Origin: Oscillospiraceae bacterium
GTDB lineage: Bacteria; Bacillota; Clostridia; Oscillospirales; Oscillospiraceae
Reading direction: 5' to 3'
Length of the DNA stretch: 42,603 bases
NCBI GenBank assembly: GCA_017436785.1
Contig: JAFSCK010000083.1
Span: 1-42,603, forward strand
Shown here: positions 1 to 5,518 of the stretch, one piece after another
How the letters are laid out: the number at the start of each line of letters is the position of its first letter
How positions within the stretch are numbered: position 1 is the stretch's first letter
Translations under genes and position numbers: made by a program
Notes under the pieces: generated by a model
What the model saw: the letters and a program-made list of their open reading frames with translations, nothing else
Databases searched by the model: none
What the model was told of the DNA's origin: nothing

Positions 1-499
1 CCTTGACTTCCTGAGCCTCGAAATGACGGTCCATGGTGCGGTAGGGCGCTTTCCAGTCGCCGACCACACCCAGCCGCTTGAAGCCGCCCATCTGCTTCTG
101 GATGAAGTCCTCGGCGAAATCCTCGCAGGCCTTGCGGAACTCGGGGACGGACATGTCCTTGTTCAGCTTCTTCTTGGAGTTCTCGATGGCGCGCTCGATG
201 GGCAGGCCGTGGTTGTCCCAGCCGGGGACGTAGGGGGTGTAGTAGCCCATCATGGCGTGGGAGCGGGTAATGAAGTCCTTCAGGGTCTTGTTCAGAGCGT
301 GACCCATGTGGATATAGCCGTTGGAGAAGGGAGGGCCGTCATGCAGAACGAAGGGGGGCAGGTCCTTGTTCTTCTCCAGCATAGCGTTATACAGGTCCAG
401 CTCCTCCCAAGCCTTCAGCATGCCGGGTTCCCGGGCAGGCAGACCGGCCTTCATAGGGAAGGAAGTCTTCGGGGTGATGATCGTGTTTTTGTATTCCAT
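1..499 (-). CDS. ileS: Isoleucyl-tRNA synthetase, N-terminal part (cut by window edge)
   Basis: This cytoplasmic class I aminoacyl-tRNA synthetase charges tRNA-Ile with isoleucine. Only the first 166 codons are present; the rest lies beyond the left edge. The translated start reads MEYKNTIITPKTSFPMKAGL, and the class I HIGH signature is seen as HMGH in the segment GYIHMGHALNK, followed by the IleS/ValS-like PGWDNHGLPIE. The ATG at 499 has a GGAGG site 9 to 10 bases upstream. The gene follows divIVA, as in the Bacillus ylm-divIVA-ileS order, but is separated from it by a T-box leader that should control it by tRNA-Ile charging. The identification is strong; the C-terminal type of the enzyme cannot be judged. 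Confidence 0.96.
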   Translation of the reverse strand, partial: MEYKNTIITPKTSFPMKAGLPAREPGMLKAWEELDLYNAMLEKNKDLPPFVLHDGPPFSNGYIHMGHALNKTLKDFITRSHAMMGYYTPYVPGWDNHGLPIERAIENSKKKLNKDMSVPEFRKACEDFAEDFIQKQMGGFKRLGVVGDWKAPYRTMDRHFEAQEVK

Positions 500-703
500 T
501 GGAAAGTTTACCTCCATAGTAAATTCTATACTGTAGGGCGGGGTCATGACCCCGCCGATCAGGTTGGATGATTGAGGGGGAAAAATGGCGCGATAGGGTG
601 CTGATAAAAAACTGTACGCTGCATCAAGAGAATAGCAAAGCAGTTTTGGTAGTGCGTCGGCGGGGGCATTAACCCCCCCAACAGTGGTGCTTGCGAAAGA
701 AGA
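500..703. other. Leader segment between T-box terminator and ileS; no gene
   Basis: Apart from the GGAGG site of ileS and a short palindromic repeat at 532-556, this stretch holds a small G-run/C-run palindrome (about 672-689) and no convincing open reading frame. Reading frames predicted here are antisense shadows of ileS. Confidence 0.5.
532..556. repeat. Short palindrome, GTAGGGCGGGG family
   Basis: TGTAGGGCGGGGTCATGACC followed by CCGCC: a nearly perfect hairpin centred on TCATGA. Similar hairpins occur at 3179, 3382, 4737, 20061, 20406 and 42579, always between genes. Confidence 0.8.
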
Positions 704-741
704 AACGCCTTTGCCTCTATAATAAGAGACAAAGGCGCATA
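704..741 (-). terminator. T-box terminator hairpin upstream of ileS
   Basis: In the minus direction GCCTTTGTCTCT pairs with AGAGGCAAAGGC across a short loop, followed by TTTCTTCTTT. It lies directly after the T-box core and is the switchable terminator of the ileS leader. Confidence 0.85.
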
Positions 742-930
742 TTACCTCTGCGGTACCACTCTTGTTCCGGTAGTTACCGGCACTCGACCATGCGTTATCG
801 GGCATGAAACGGCGCAGCCTACATTGTCGGTGCGCTGCTCGGAGGTGATACAAGCAAACTCCTGCTTACTGCCTTGCACCAAACGGCAGCTCTCTGGAAG
901 CGGTGGGTATGCTTACGTGTCCTCGTCATA
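707..930 (-). promoter_or_regulatory. T-box riboswitch of ileS (Ile specifier ATC)
   Basis: On the minus strand the leader carries the T-box core AGAGTGGTACCGC (about 746-763), which base-pairs with the CCA end of uncharged tRNA. Stem I features include GACGAGGA near 920-927 and an AGAGAGCTGCCG stretch with GGTGCAAGGCAG after it. In the specifier region I read ATC at 847-849, followed by A, as expected for isoleucine. A GC-rich hairpin ending in a T-rich tract lies downstream (711-741) as the terminator. T-box leaders of this type are known to read through the terminator when the cognate tRNA is uncharged. The core motif, specifier and downstream ileS all agree. Confidence 0.93.
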
Positions 931-936
931 GCTTTG

Positions 937-966
937 GGAATATTTGTGTCATTCCGAGGAGCGCAA
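937..966 (-). promoter_or_regulatory. Possible ileS leader promoter, partly inside a repeat element
   Basis: On the minus strand TTGCGC (961-966) and TATTCC (937-942) are separated by 18 bases. Transcription would begin near 930, which is where the recognisable T-box leader starts. Both boxes are imperfect, and the -35 box lies in an arm of the intergenic repeat at 947-1056. The alternative is that ileS is transcribed from the divIVA side. Confidence 0.35.
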
Positions 967-1056
967 AGCGCGACGTGGGAATCCCCTGATCAGACGCACA
1001 GTCCTAAAATTGGAAGGGGATCGCAACACCAGCGTGCGCGCTGGTTCGCAATGACA
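947..1056. repeat. Intergenic palindromic element (TGTCATTGCGA family), copy 1
   Basis: It begins TGTCATTCCGAGGAGCGC and ends CTGGTTCGCAATGACA, so the two ends are inverted repeats of each other. The left arm is of the GAGGAG type and the right arm of the ACCAG type. It occupies the gap between the divIVA stop and the ileS T-box leader. Confidence 0.85.
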
Positions 1057-1063
1057 GATAGTT

Positions 1064-1705
1064 TTACTTGCCCTTAGGGTCGTAGTTACGGCCAAACTGC
1101 AGGTTCAATGAAGCGAACTTGCTGGTGGTGGTGTCGTTGGTGGGGTGCTTGGGGGCAGCCTTGGGAGCGGTGTCCACGGTGGTGCCTACCATTGCCTCGA
1201 TGTTATCAGAGATCTCATCGGCAACGTCCTTTTTTTCGGGCTTTGCAGCGGGGGCGTTGGCACCCTTAATGCGCTCCAGAGCCTGAATGCAGGTGCGCAG
1301 CTGCTCCTGCAATTCACCAATCTTAGCGGCAGCAGCCTGACGGGCTTCTTCTACCCGGGCGTTCTCGGCGGCGATCAGCGCGTCGGAAGCGTCAGTATTG
1401 GCGGCAGCCATGGAGCTGGCGTTATTCAGCATCTTAGCGCACTTGGCTTCGGCCTCGGCCACCATCTTGTCGCAGGTCTTCTGGGCATTGATGACGGCTT
1501 CCTTCATGGAAGCTTCATTCTTGCGGTATTCTTCCAGCTTGCCAACCAGAACACGCATTTTGCTCTTGAGCAGGGCATTTTCCTTGTACAGAGTCACATA
1601 GTCCTCAGTCAGAGGCTCCAGAAACTCATCGACCTGCTGCATATCATAGCCGCCAAAGGTGGCTCTGCCAAAAGAGATCTGATCGATCTGCTGCGGTGTA
1701 AACAT
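1064..1705 (-). CDS. divIVA: DivIVA domain protein
   Basis: DivIVA-family proteins bind negatively curved membrane at septa and poles and position division or wall-synthesis factors. The 213-residue protein starts MFTPQQIDQISFGRATFGGY, then DMQQVDEFL, the typical N-terminal lipid-binding DivIVA segment. A heptad-rich coiled coil follows (about residues 30-130), then a low-complexity Ala/Pro/Lys tail to the C terminus. It is the third gene of the yggS-sepF-divIVA run and precedes ileS, an order well known in Gram-positive bacteria. A GGGGAA site lies close before the ATG. A repeat element lies on each side, so transcription may continue from sepF or start in the gap. Confidence 0.93.
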   Translation of the reverse strand: MFTPQQIDQISFGRATFGGYDMQQVDEFLEPLTEDYVTLYKENALLKSKMRVLVGKLEEYRKNEASMKEAVINAQKTCDKMVAEAEAKCAKMLNNASSMAAANTDASDALIAAENARVEEARQAAAAKIGELQEQLRTCIQALERIKGANAPAAKPEKKDVADEISDNIEAMVGTTVDTAPKAAPKHPTNDTTTSKFASLNLQFGRNYDPKGK

Positions 1706-1743
1706 AAAAATGTTCCCCTTTCGAAATCAATGTAACATTTCGG

Positions 1744-1850
1744 TGTCATTCCGAGGAGCGCACAGCGCGACGTGGGAATCTCCTAAAAAACATGCAACCT
1801 GAATCTTAGGGAGATTGCCACACCAGTCTGCGGACTGGTTCGCAATGACA
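1744..1850. repeat. Intergenic palindromic element (TGTCATTGCGA family), copy 2
   Basis: It begins TGTCATTCCGAGGAGCGC and ends GGACTGGTTCGCAATGACA. Left arm GAGGAG type, right arm ACCAG type. It lies between the sepF stop and the divIVA start. Confidence 0.85.
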
Positions 1851-1861
1851 TATCGCCATCT

Positions 1862-2410
1862 TTAGATGTAGCTCTCGACCTCGGCCTGCAGGGCTTCCAA
1901 GTCGCCCACGATGTCCATGTTGTGGGGGCAGAACAGGTAAGCAGACTGGGCGATCTTCTTCACATCGCCGTCCAGAGCGTAAACACAGCCGGACAGGAAG
2001 TCCACCACACGGCGGGCCATGGCCTTGTCCACATTCTCCATGTTGACGATGACAGCCCGGCGGTTGCGCAGGTCGTCAGCGGCCTTGGAGGTATCGTTGA
2101 AGCTGCCGGGACGGAACAGAACGACCTCCTGCTTGTTGGAAGCGCTCATGTTTAGCACCTGACCGTTGAAGCCGGAAGCGGAAACGCTGGAAGCGGGGGC
2201 AACGGCGGGCATGGGAGCGAAACCAAAGCCGGTATCCTCCTCTTCCTCCTCCATCACAGGAGCGGGAGCAGGACGGCGCTTTTCCCGGCGGGGTGCGGGG
2301 GCTTCTGCGGGTTCTTCGTAGTCATCGGCGTAGTCATCTTCGTCGTAATCATCATAATCATCGTCGGCATAGGGCTGGGCAAATTTCTTTACGTTATCCC
2401 AAAAGCTCAT
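1862..2410 (-). CDS. sepF: Cell division protein SepF
   Basis: SepF is a cytoplasmic, FtsZ-binding protein that tethers the Z-ring to membrane and helps septum assembly. The 182-residue product starts MSFWDNVKKFAQPYADDDYD, consistent with a short amphipathic membrane helix, followed by a very acidic Asp/Tyr-rich linker and a Pro/Glu-rich stretch to about residue 85. The C-terminal SepF domain (about 92-175) shows EVVLFRPGSFNDTSKAADDL and RAVIVNMENVD, then DFLSGCVYALDGDVKKI. A GGAGGAAA site precedes the ATG. It follows yggS after about 29 bases, and divIVA is next, matching the ylm cluster; ylmG and ylmH, usually nearby, are not in this window. Confidence 0.96.
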   Translation of the reverse strand: MSFWDNVKKFAQPYADDDYDDYDEDDYADDYEEPAEAPAPRREKRRPAPAPVMEEEEEDTGFGFAPMPAVAPASSVSASGFNGQVLNMSASNKQEVVLFRPGSFNDTSKAADDLRNRRAVIVNMENVDKAMARRVVDFLSGCVYALDGDVKKIAQSAYLFCPHNMDIVGDLEALQAEVESYI

Positions 2411-2439
2411 TATCTATTTCCTCCTAAAGTATATCCACA

Positions 2440-3150
2440 TCAGTTTGATGAAAGCTTGGCATAGTCTCTGGCACCGAAAATGGCGGTGCCCACACGAATC
2501 ATCGTGCTGCCGGAGGAAATTGCATCGACAAAATCTCCGGACATGCCCATGGACAAACAGTCCACCATCACATTATCGTCTATTTTGTTTCTGATGTCAA
2601 CACTTAATTGGAACATTTTTTGAAAAAACTTCAGATTTTCTCCCGAATTGTGGGAAATGGGCGGGATTGCCATGAGCCCTTTCAGACAAACGTTTGGAAA
2701 TTCTGCCAGCCTGTCCACCAGTGGAAGAATATCGTCCGCACCGAAGCCGGACTTGCTTGCCTCTTCACCGATGTTCACTTCAAGTAAAATATTCTGAACG
2801 ATCCCCTGCTTGGATGCCTCCTTGTCGATGGCCTTCAGCAGCCGCTCGGAGTCCACGCTCTGGATCAGGTCTACCTTACCTACCACGAACTTGACCTTGT
2901 TGGTCTGTAAATGGCCGATGAAGTGGACTGGGGCCCCCTCATAGGCATTTTCCGCCAGCTTGGCGGTCAGCTCCTGTACCCGGTTTTCGCCGCAGCAGTC
3001 CACACCGGCGGCAATGGCCTGCCGGACGGCATCGGCATCGTTCATTTTGGTGGCAGCGCACAGCTGGATGGATTTCGGGTCCCGGCCGCAGGCCAGAGCA
3101 GCCTGCTGGATTTCCGCCCGGATCCGGGCAACGTTTTCAGCAATAGACAT
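2440..3150 (-). CDS. ylmE: YggS/YlmE family PLP-binding protein (PLPBP)
   Basis: Members of this family bind pyridoxal 5'-phosphate and are thought to keep vitamin B6 and amino-acid pools in balance; no enzymatic reaction is firmly assigned. The protein has 236 residues, the usual length, with the PLP lysine expected at K35 in LCAATKMND, then GENRVQE, HFIGHLQTNK and the SMGMSGDF phosphate-binding segment near the C terminus. I start at the ATG at 3150 (MSIAENVARI) rather than an in-frame ATG at 3201, because the extension runs into repeat sequence and family members start here. It heads the yggS-sepF-divIVA group, a known Gram-positive synteny. Confidence 0.94.
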   Translation of the reverse strand: MSIAENVARIRAEIQQAALACGRDPKSIQLCAATKMNDADAVRQAIAAGVDCCGENRVQELTAKLAENAYEGAPVHFIGHLQTNKVKFVVGKVDLIQSVDSERLLKAIDKEASKQGIVQNILLEVNIGEEASKSGFGADDILPLVDRLAEFPNVCLKGLMAIPPISHNSGENLKFFQKMFQLSVDIRNKIDDNVMVDCLSMGMSGDFVDAISSGSTMIRVGTAIFGARDYAKLSSN

Positions 3151-3178
3151 AGGTCGTTCTTCTTTCTGTGAGTAATAT

Positions 3179-3200
3179 TGTAGGGCGGGGTCATGACCCA
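3179..3200. repeat. Short palindrome, GTAGGGCGGGG family, truncated
   Basis: TGTAGGGCGGGGTCATGACC is followed by CACTGC instead of the full complementary arm, so this is an incomplete copy. Confidence 0.6.
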
Positions 3201-3221
3201 CTGCAGCGTGTCGAAAAACTA

Positions 3222-3351
3222 TGTCATTCCGAGGAGGGCGAGGCCCGACGTGGGAATCTCCTCTAAATTAGAACATTTATCTTCTAAAACATACGATTTT
3301 AGTTTAGTTTACAGGAGATTGCCACGTCGCCTGCGGCTCCTCGCAATGACA
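3222..3351. repeat. Intergenic palindromic element (TGTCATTGCGA family), copy 3
   Basis: Both arms are of the GAGGAG type: TGTCATTCCGAGGAGGGCGA on the left and GGCTCCTCGCAATGACA on the right. The region 3151-3465 between hfq and yggS contains no gene, only this element, two short palindromes and the hfq terminator. Confidence 0.85.
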
Positions 3352-3381
3352 GCTTTGTTTTCGGTATTTTTTTGACAGTCT

Positions 3382-3409
3382 GGGGTGGGGTCATGACTCC
3401 GCCCTACAG
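3382..3409. repeat. Short palindrome, GTAGGGCGGGG family
   Basis: GGGGTGGGGTCATGACTCCG then CCCTACAG, an imperfect hairpin with the same TCATGA centre as other copies. Confidence 0.6.
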
Positions 3410-3428
3410 TGGATGCTGTAAAATTAGA

Positions 3429-3463
3429 CAAAGAGGCGATGGATCAGCTCCATCGCCTCTTTG
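3429..3463 (-). terminator. Intrinsic terminator after hfq
   Basis: CAAAGAGGCGATGGA pairs with TCCATCGCCTCTTTG around a five-base loop, followed on the minus strand by TTTGTCTAATTTT. It lies three bases after the hfq stop codon. Confidence 0.85.
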
Positions 3464-3465
3464 CG

Positions 3466-3696
3466 TTATGCAGGCATTCCTGCGGCTTTCAGCGGCTTCA
3501 TGGGAGCCAGCGTCGAGATGGCATGCTTGTAGATCATCTGCTGCTTGCCGTCGGACACCAGTACCACCACAAAGCTGTCAAAGCCTGTGATGATCCCCCG
3601 GAGCTGGAAGCCGTTCATGAGAAACAATGTCAACGGGACCCGGTCCCGGATGACCTCCTTCAAAATGGCTTCCTGTAAATTCATTGCTTCAGACAT
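3466..3696 (-). CDS. hfq: RNA-binding protein Hfq
   Basis: Hfq is a hexameric Sm-like RNA chaperone of the cytoplasm that helps small RNAs meet mRNAs; its role in Firmicutes varies by species. The 76-residue product shows the Sm1 region [19 protein letters not shown] and the Sm2 signature YKHAIST at residues 56-62. I chose the ATG at 3696 because AAAGAGGG precedes it and family members begin near here; an upstream in-frame ATG at 3771 adds an unrelated stretch overlapping the miaA side. It follows miaA at 88 bases, a widely conserved pairing, and ends at a clear terminator. Confidence 0.96.
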   Translation of the reverse strand: MSEAMNLQEAILKEVIRDRVPLTLFLMNGFQLRGIITGFDSFVVVLVSDGKQQMIYKHAISTLAPMKPLKAAGMPA

Positions 3697-3784
3697 ATGT
3701 ATACCCTCTTTCTTGTAATTCCCCGGACACCTCGAAAGCTCCCCATGGGTGTCTTGGGATTTGGTACACACATCCTAGCATTTT

Positions 3785-4714
3785 TCAGTTGTCGAAATCG
3801 AGAATAATCCGTCGCGCCTGTTCAAGAATTTCCCCGGCGGGTTCCCCGGTTTGCCGGGTGATCCAGTGGATGCTTTTATTGCGGCGCAGCCAGGTCAGCT
3901 GCCGCTTGGCATAGCGGCGGGAGGATTGGCGGACAAGGTCGGCGGCTTCTTCAACGGTGCATTGGCCCTCCAGCGCGGCCACAAATTCCTTGTAGCCGAT
4001 GGCCTGCATGGCGGTACAGTTGGCAGGGATGCCGCTTGCCAGAAGGGCTTTGATCTCCTCCAGCAGGCCCTGCTCCAGCATCAGCCCGACACGGAGGTCG
4101 ATGCGGCGGTACAGTTCTGCGCGATCCGCAAAGTCCAGACCGATCCTCAAGGGGGTATACCGGGGCGGAATGGCCTGAGTGCGGCGGTTATGCTCCGTCA
4201 TGGTGATGCCGGTTTCATAGTAGACTTCCAGCGCCCGGATGACACGCCGGGTGTCCAGAAGCCGGGCAGCGGATTCCGGGTCCACGGCGCGAAGCTCCTC
4301 CCGCATGGCCTCGAAGCCCACTTGAGCGGCCTTCGCTTCCAGCTTTTCCCGGATACCGGTGGCGGGGAAGGGGGCAAAATCGTTGCCCTTGATGAGGCTG
4401 TCCATATACAGCCCCGTGCCGCCGGCAATGATGGCGGTCTTTCCCCGGGCCACGATATCATCCACAATGGGGGCAGCCAGACAGCAGTATTTGCTGACGG
4501 AAAAATCCTGATCCGGCTCCGCTACGTCGATCATATGGTGGACAATGCCGCCCATTTCCTCTGCAGTAGGCTTGGCGGTGCCGATATCCATGCCCTTATA
4601 GACATACATGGAATCACAGGAGACTACTTCGCCGTTAAATTCTTTGGCAAGCTCCACAGCCAAAGCGGTTTTTCCCGAGGCCGTAGGCCCGGCGATGCAG
4701 ATGATGTTATTCAT
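3785..4714 (-). CDS. miaA: tRNA dimethylallyltransferase MiaA
   Basis: MiaA transfers a dimethylallyl group to N6 of A37 in tRNAs that read U-starting codons, giving i6A. The protein is 309 residues, normal for the family. The P-loop is GPTASGKT at residues 9-16, followed by SCDSMYVYKGMDIGTAKPT and later AGGTGLYMDSL; QAIGYKEF and RYAKRQLTWLRR near the C terminus are typical MiaA segments. A GGAGACAT site precedes the ATG. MiaB, which thiolates the MiaA product, is encoded further upstream in the same orientation (11022-12425), and hfq follows. Both are common neighbours of miaA. Confidence 0.97.
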   Translation of the reverse strand: MNNIICIAGPTASGKTALAVELAKEFNGEVVSCDSMYVYKGMDIGTAKPTAEEMGGIVHHMIDVAEPDQDFSVSKYCCLAAPIVDDIVARGKTAIIAGGTGLYMDSLIKGNDFAPFPATGIREKLEAKAAQVGFEAMREELRAVDPESAARLLDTRRVIRALEVYYETGITMTEHNRRTQAIPPRYTPLRIGLDFADRAELYRRIDLRVGLMLEQGLLEEIKALLASGIPANCTAMQAIGYKEFVAALEGQCTVEEAADLVRQSSRRYAKRQLTWLRRNKSIHWITRQTGEPAGEILEQARRIILDFDN

Positions 4715-4736
4715 AGGTATGTCTCCTCCAATCTAC

Positions 4737-4761
4737 TGTAGGGCGGGGTCATGACCCCGCC
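4737..4761. repeat. Short palindrome, GTAGGGCGGGG family
   Basis: TGTAGGGCGGGGTCATGACC followed by CCGCC, identical in form to the copy at 532-556. It lies just upstream of miaA. Confidence 0.8.
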
Positions 4762-4813
4762 GGGCAGTGTCGTTTTATGAGCAGATAGAATAAAAAGGAA
4801 TGGTTCCCCTATT

Positions 4814-4853
4814 TGTCATCCTTCGACTACGCTGCGCTTTGCTCAGGATGACA
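4814..4853. repeat. 40-bp palindromic element of a different family
   Basis: TGTCATCCTTCGACTACGCT begins the element and CTCAGGATGACA ends it; the outer nine bases are perfect inverted repeats. It lies between the zinc-ribbon gene and miaA and resembles the outer ends, but not the body, of the TGTCATTGCGA family. Confidence 0.6.
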
Positions 4854-4864
4854 TGGTGCGTATA

Positions 4865-5125
4865 TCAAAGCAGCTTTCCGCCGCAGTCGGGGCAGCGCTT
4901 GGGTTTTCCCTTGGCTGCTGTCATATGGCTTGCGCAATGGGGACACCGGACCTTTTGGAAACGGTAGACCACAGCGGCGACGGCGATGACAACACCGCTG
5001 AGGATCAGCAGCCATTGTACAGGGGTGCCCTCGAAGAATTTGGATACAATGCATAGGAGCATGGCAAGGATCCACAGCTTAAGCGCGGTATCGGCATGAT
5101 CCCAGACGGATTTTTTCTGTTTCAT
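4865..5125 (-). CDS. Small membrane protein with C-terminal zinc ribbon (second of a pair)
   Basis: No specific family is recognised. The 86-residue product has a short charged N terminus, two likely membrane helices (about residues 14-30 and 37-54), and a C-terminal zinc ribbon CPHC (61-64) with CPDCG (79-83). It is related to the neighbouring upstream protein (5140-5409), with the same layout and the shared ends CPHC...CPDCG.KL, so the two probably arose by tandem duplication. I start at 5125, where AGAGGAT precedes the ATG; a longer in-frame reading to 5464 runs back over the neighbouring gene in another frame and is rejected. Gap to the upstream gene is 14 bases, suggesting one transcript. 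Confidence 0.82.
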   Translation of the reverse strand: MKQKKSVWDHADTALKLWILAMLLCIVSKFFEGTPVQWLLILSGVVIAVAAVVYRFQKVRCPHCASHMTAAKGKPKRCPDCGGKLL

Positions 5126-5139
5126 ATAAGATCCTCTTT

Positions 5140-5409
5140 TTATACCAGCTTTTCTCCGCAGTCCGGGCAGTATTCCGGAAGCTCCCGTACGCTGTACAGT
5201 TTGCTTCCGCAATGGGGACACTTGATGAAGAGAAAACGCCAGAGCATACTCAGCACGATGAGCAGAATACCGATCCATGCAACCACATGCAATCGGCCAA
5301 ATTCGCTGATCTTTCCGCCAATGCCTGTGACGATAAGACCGCCCAGCAGGAGAAGGGTGTGGATTTTGACATGGGTTTCCAAGTGCAGGTCCTGTAATTC
5401 CTTTTTCAT
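5140..5409 (-). CDS. Small membrane protein with C-terminal zinc ribbon (first of a pair)
   Basis: The 89-residue product has a basic/polar N terminus, two likely membrane helices (about 17-33 and 42-62), then CPHCGSKL and CPDCGEKL, forming a four-cysteine zinc ribbon predicted to face the cytoplasm. It is a paralogue of the product of 4865-5125. GGAGG nine bases before the ATG supports the start. Function is not known. The position between mutL and miaA, with a gap of about 110 bases to mutL, says nothing firm about its role. CPxCG membrane proteins of this type are often sensors or regulators, but that is inference. Confidence 0.82.
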   Translation of the reverse strand: MKKELQDLHLETHVKIHTLLLLGGLIVTGIGGKISEFGRLHVVAWIGILLIVLSMLWRFLFIKCPHCGSKLYSVRELPEYCPDCGEKLV

Positions 5410-5518
5410 GGTTGGATACCTCCATTATATCATACAGGTTGGGTGAAAGTATGGAAAACTCCACTCTCCACTCTCAACACTCCACACTCCCCGGACAGGA
5501 AACCCGGCCCCTACAAGC

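Noticed and set aside
874-1077. 67-codon plus-strand frame near the ileS leader
   Set aside because: It lies across T-box and repeat sequence, with no ribosome site.
947-3351. The regular palindromic repeats considered as a CRISPR array
   Set aside because: Copies are kilobases apart, lie in different gene gaps and have no regular spacer pattern; no cas gene is seen.
5126-5464. Longer frame (199 codons) for the second zinc-ribbon protein
   Set aside because: Its first part is the neighbouring gene read in another frame; a good ribosome site is present at the shorter start (5125).
5460-5500. CACTC-rich low-complexity stretch (CCACTCTCCACTCTCAACAC) upstream of the zinc-ribbon genes
   Set aside because: Too short and irregular to call a tandem repeat with a function.
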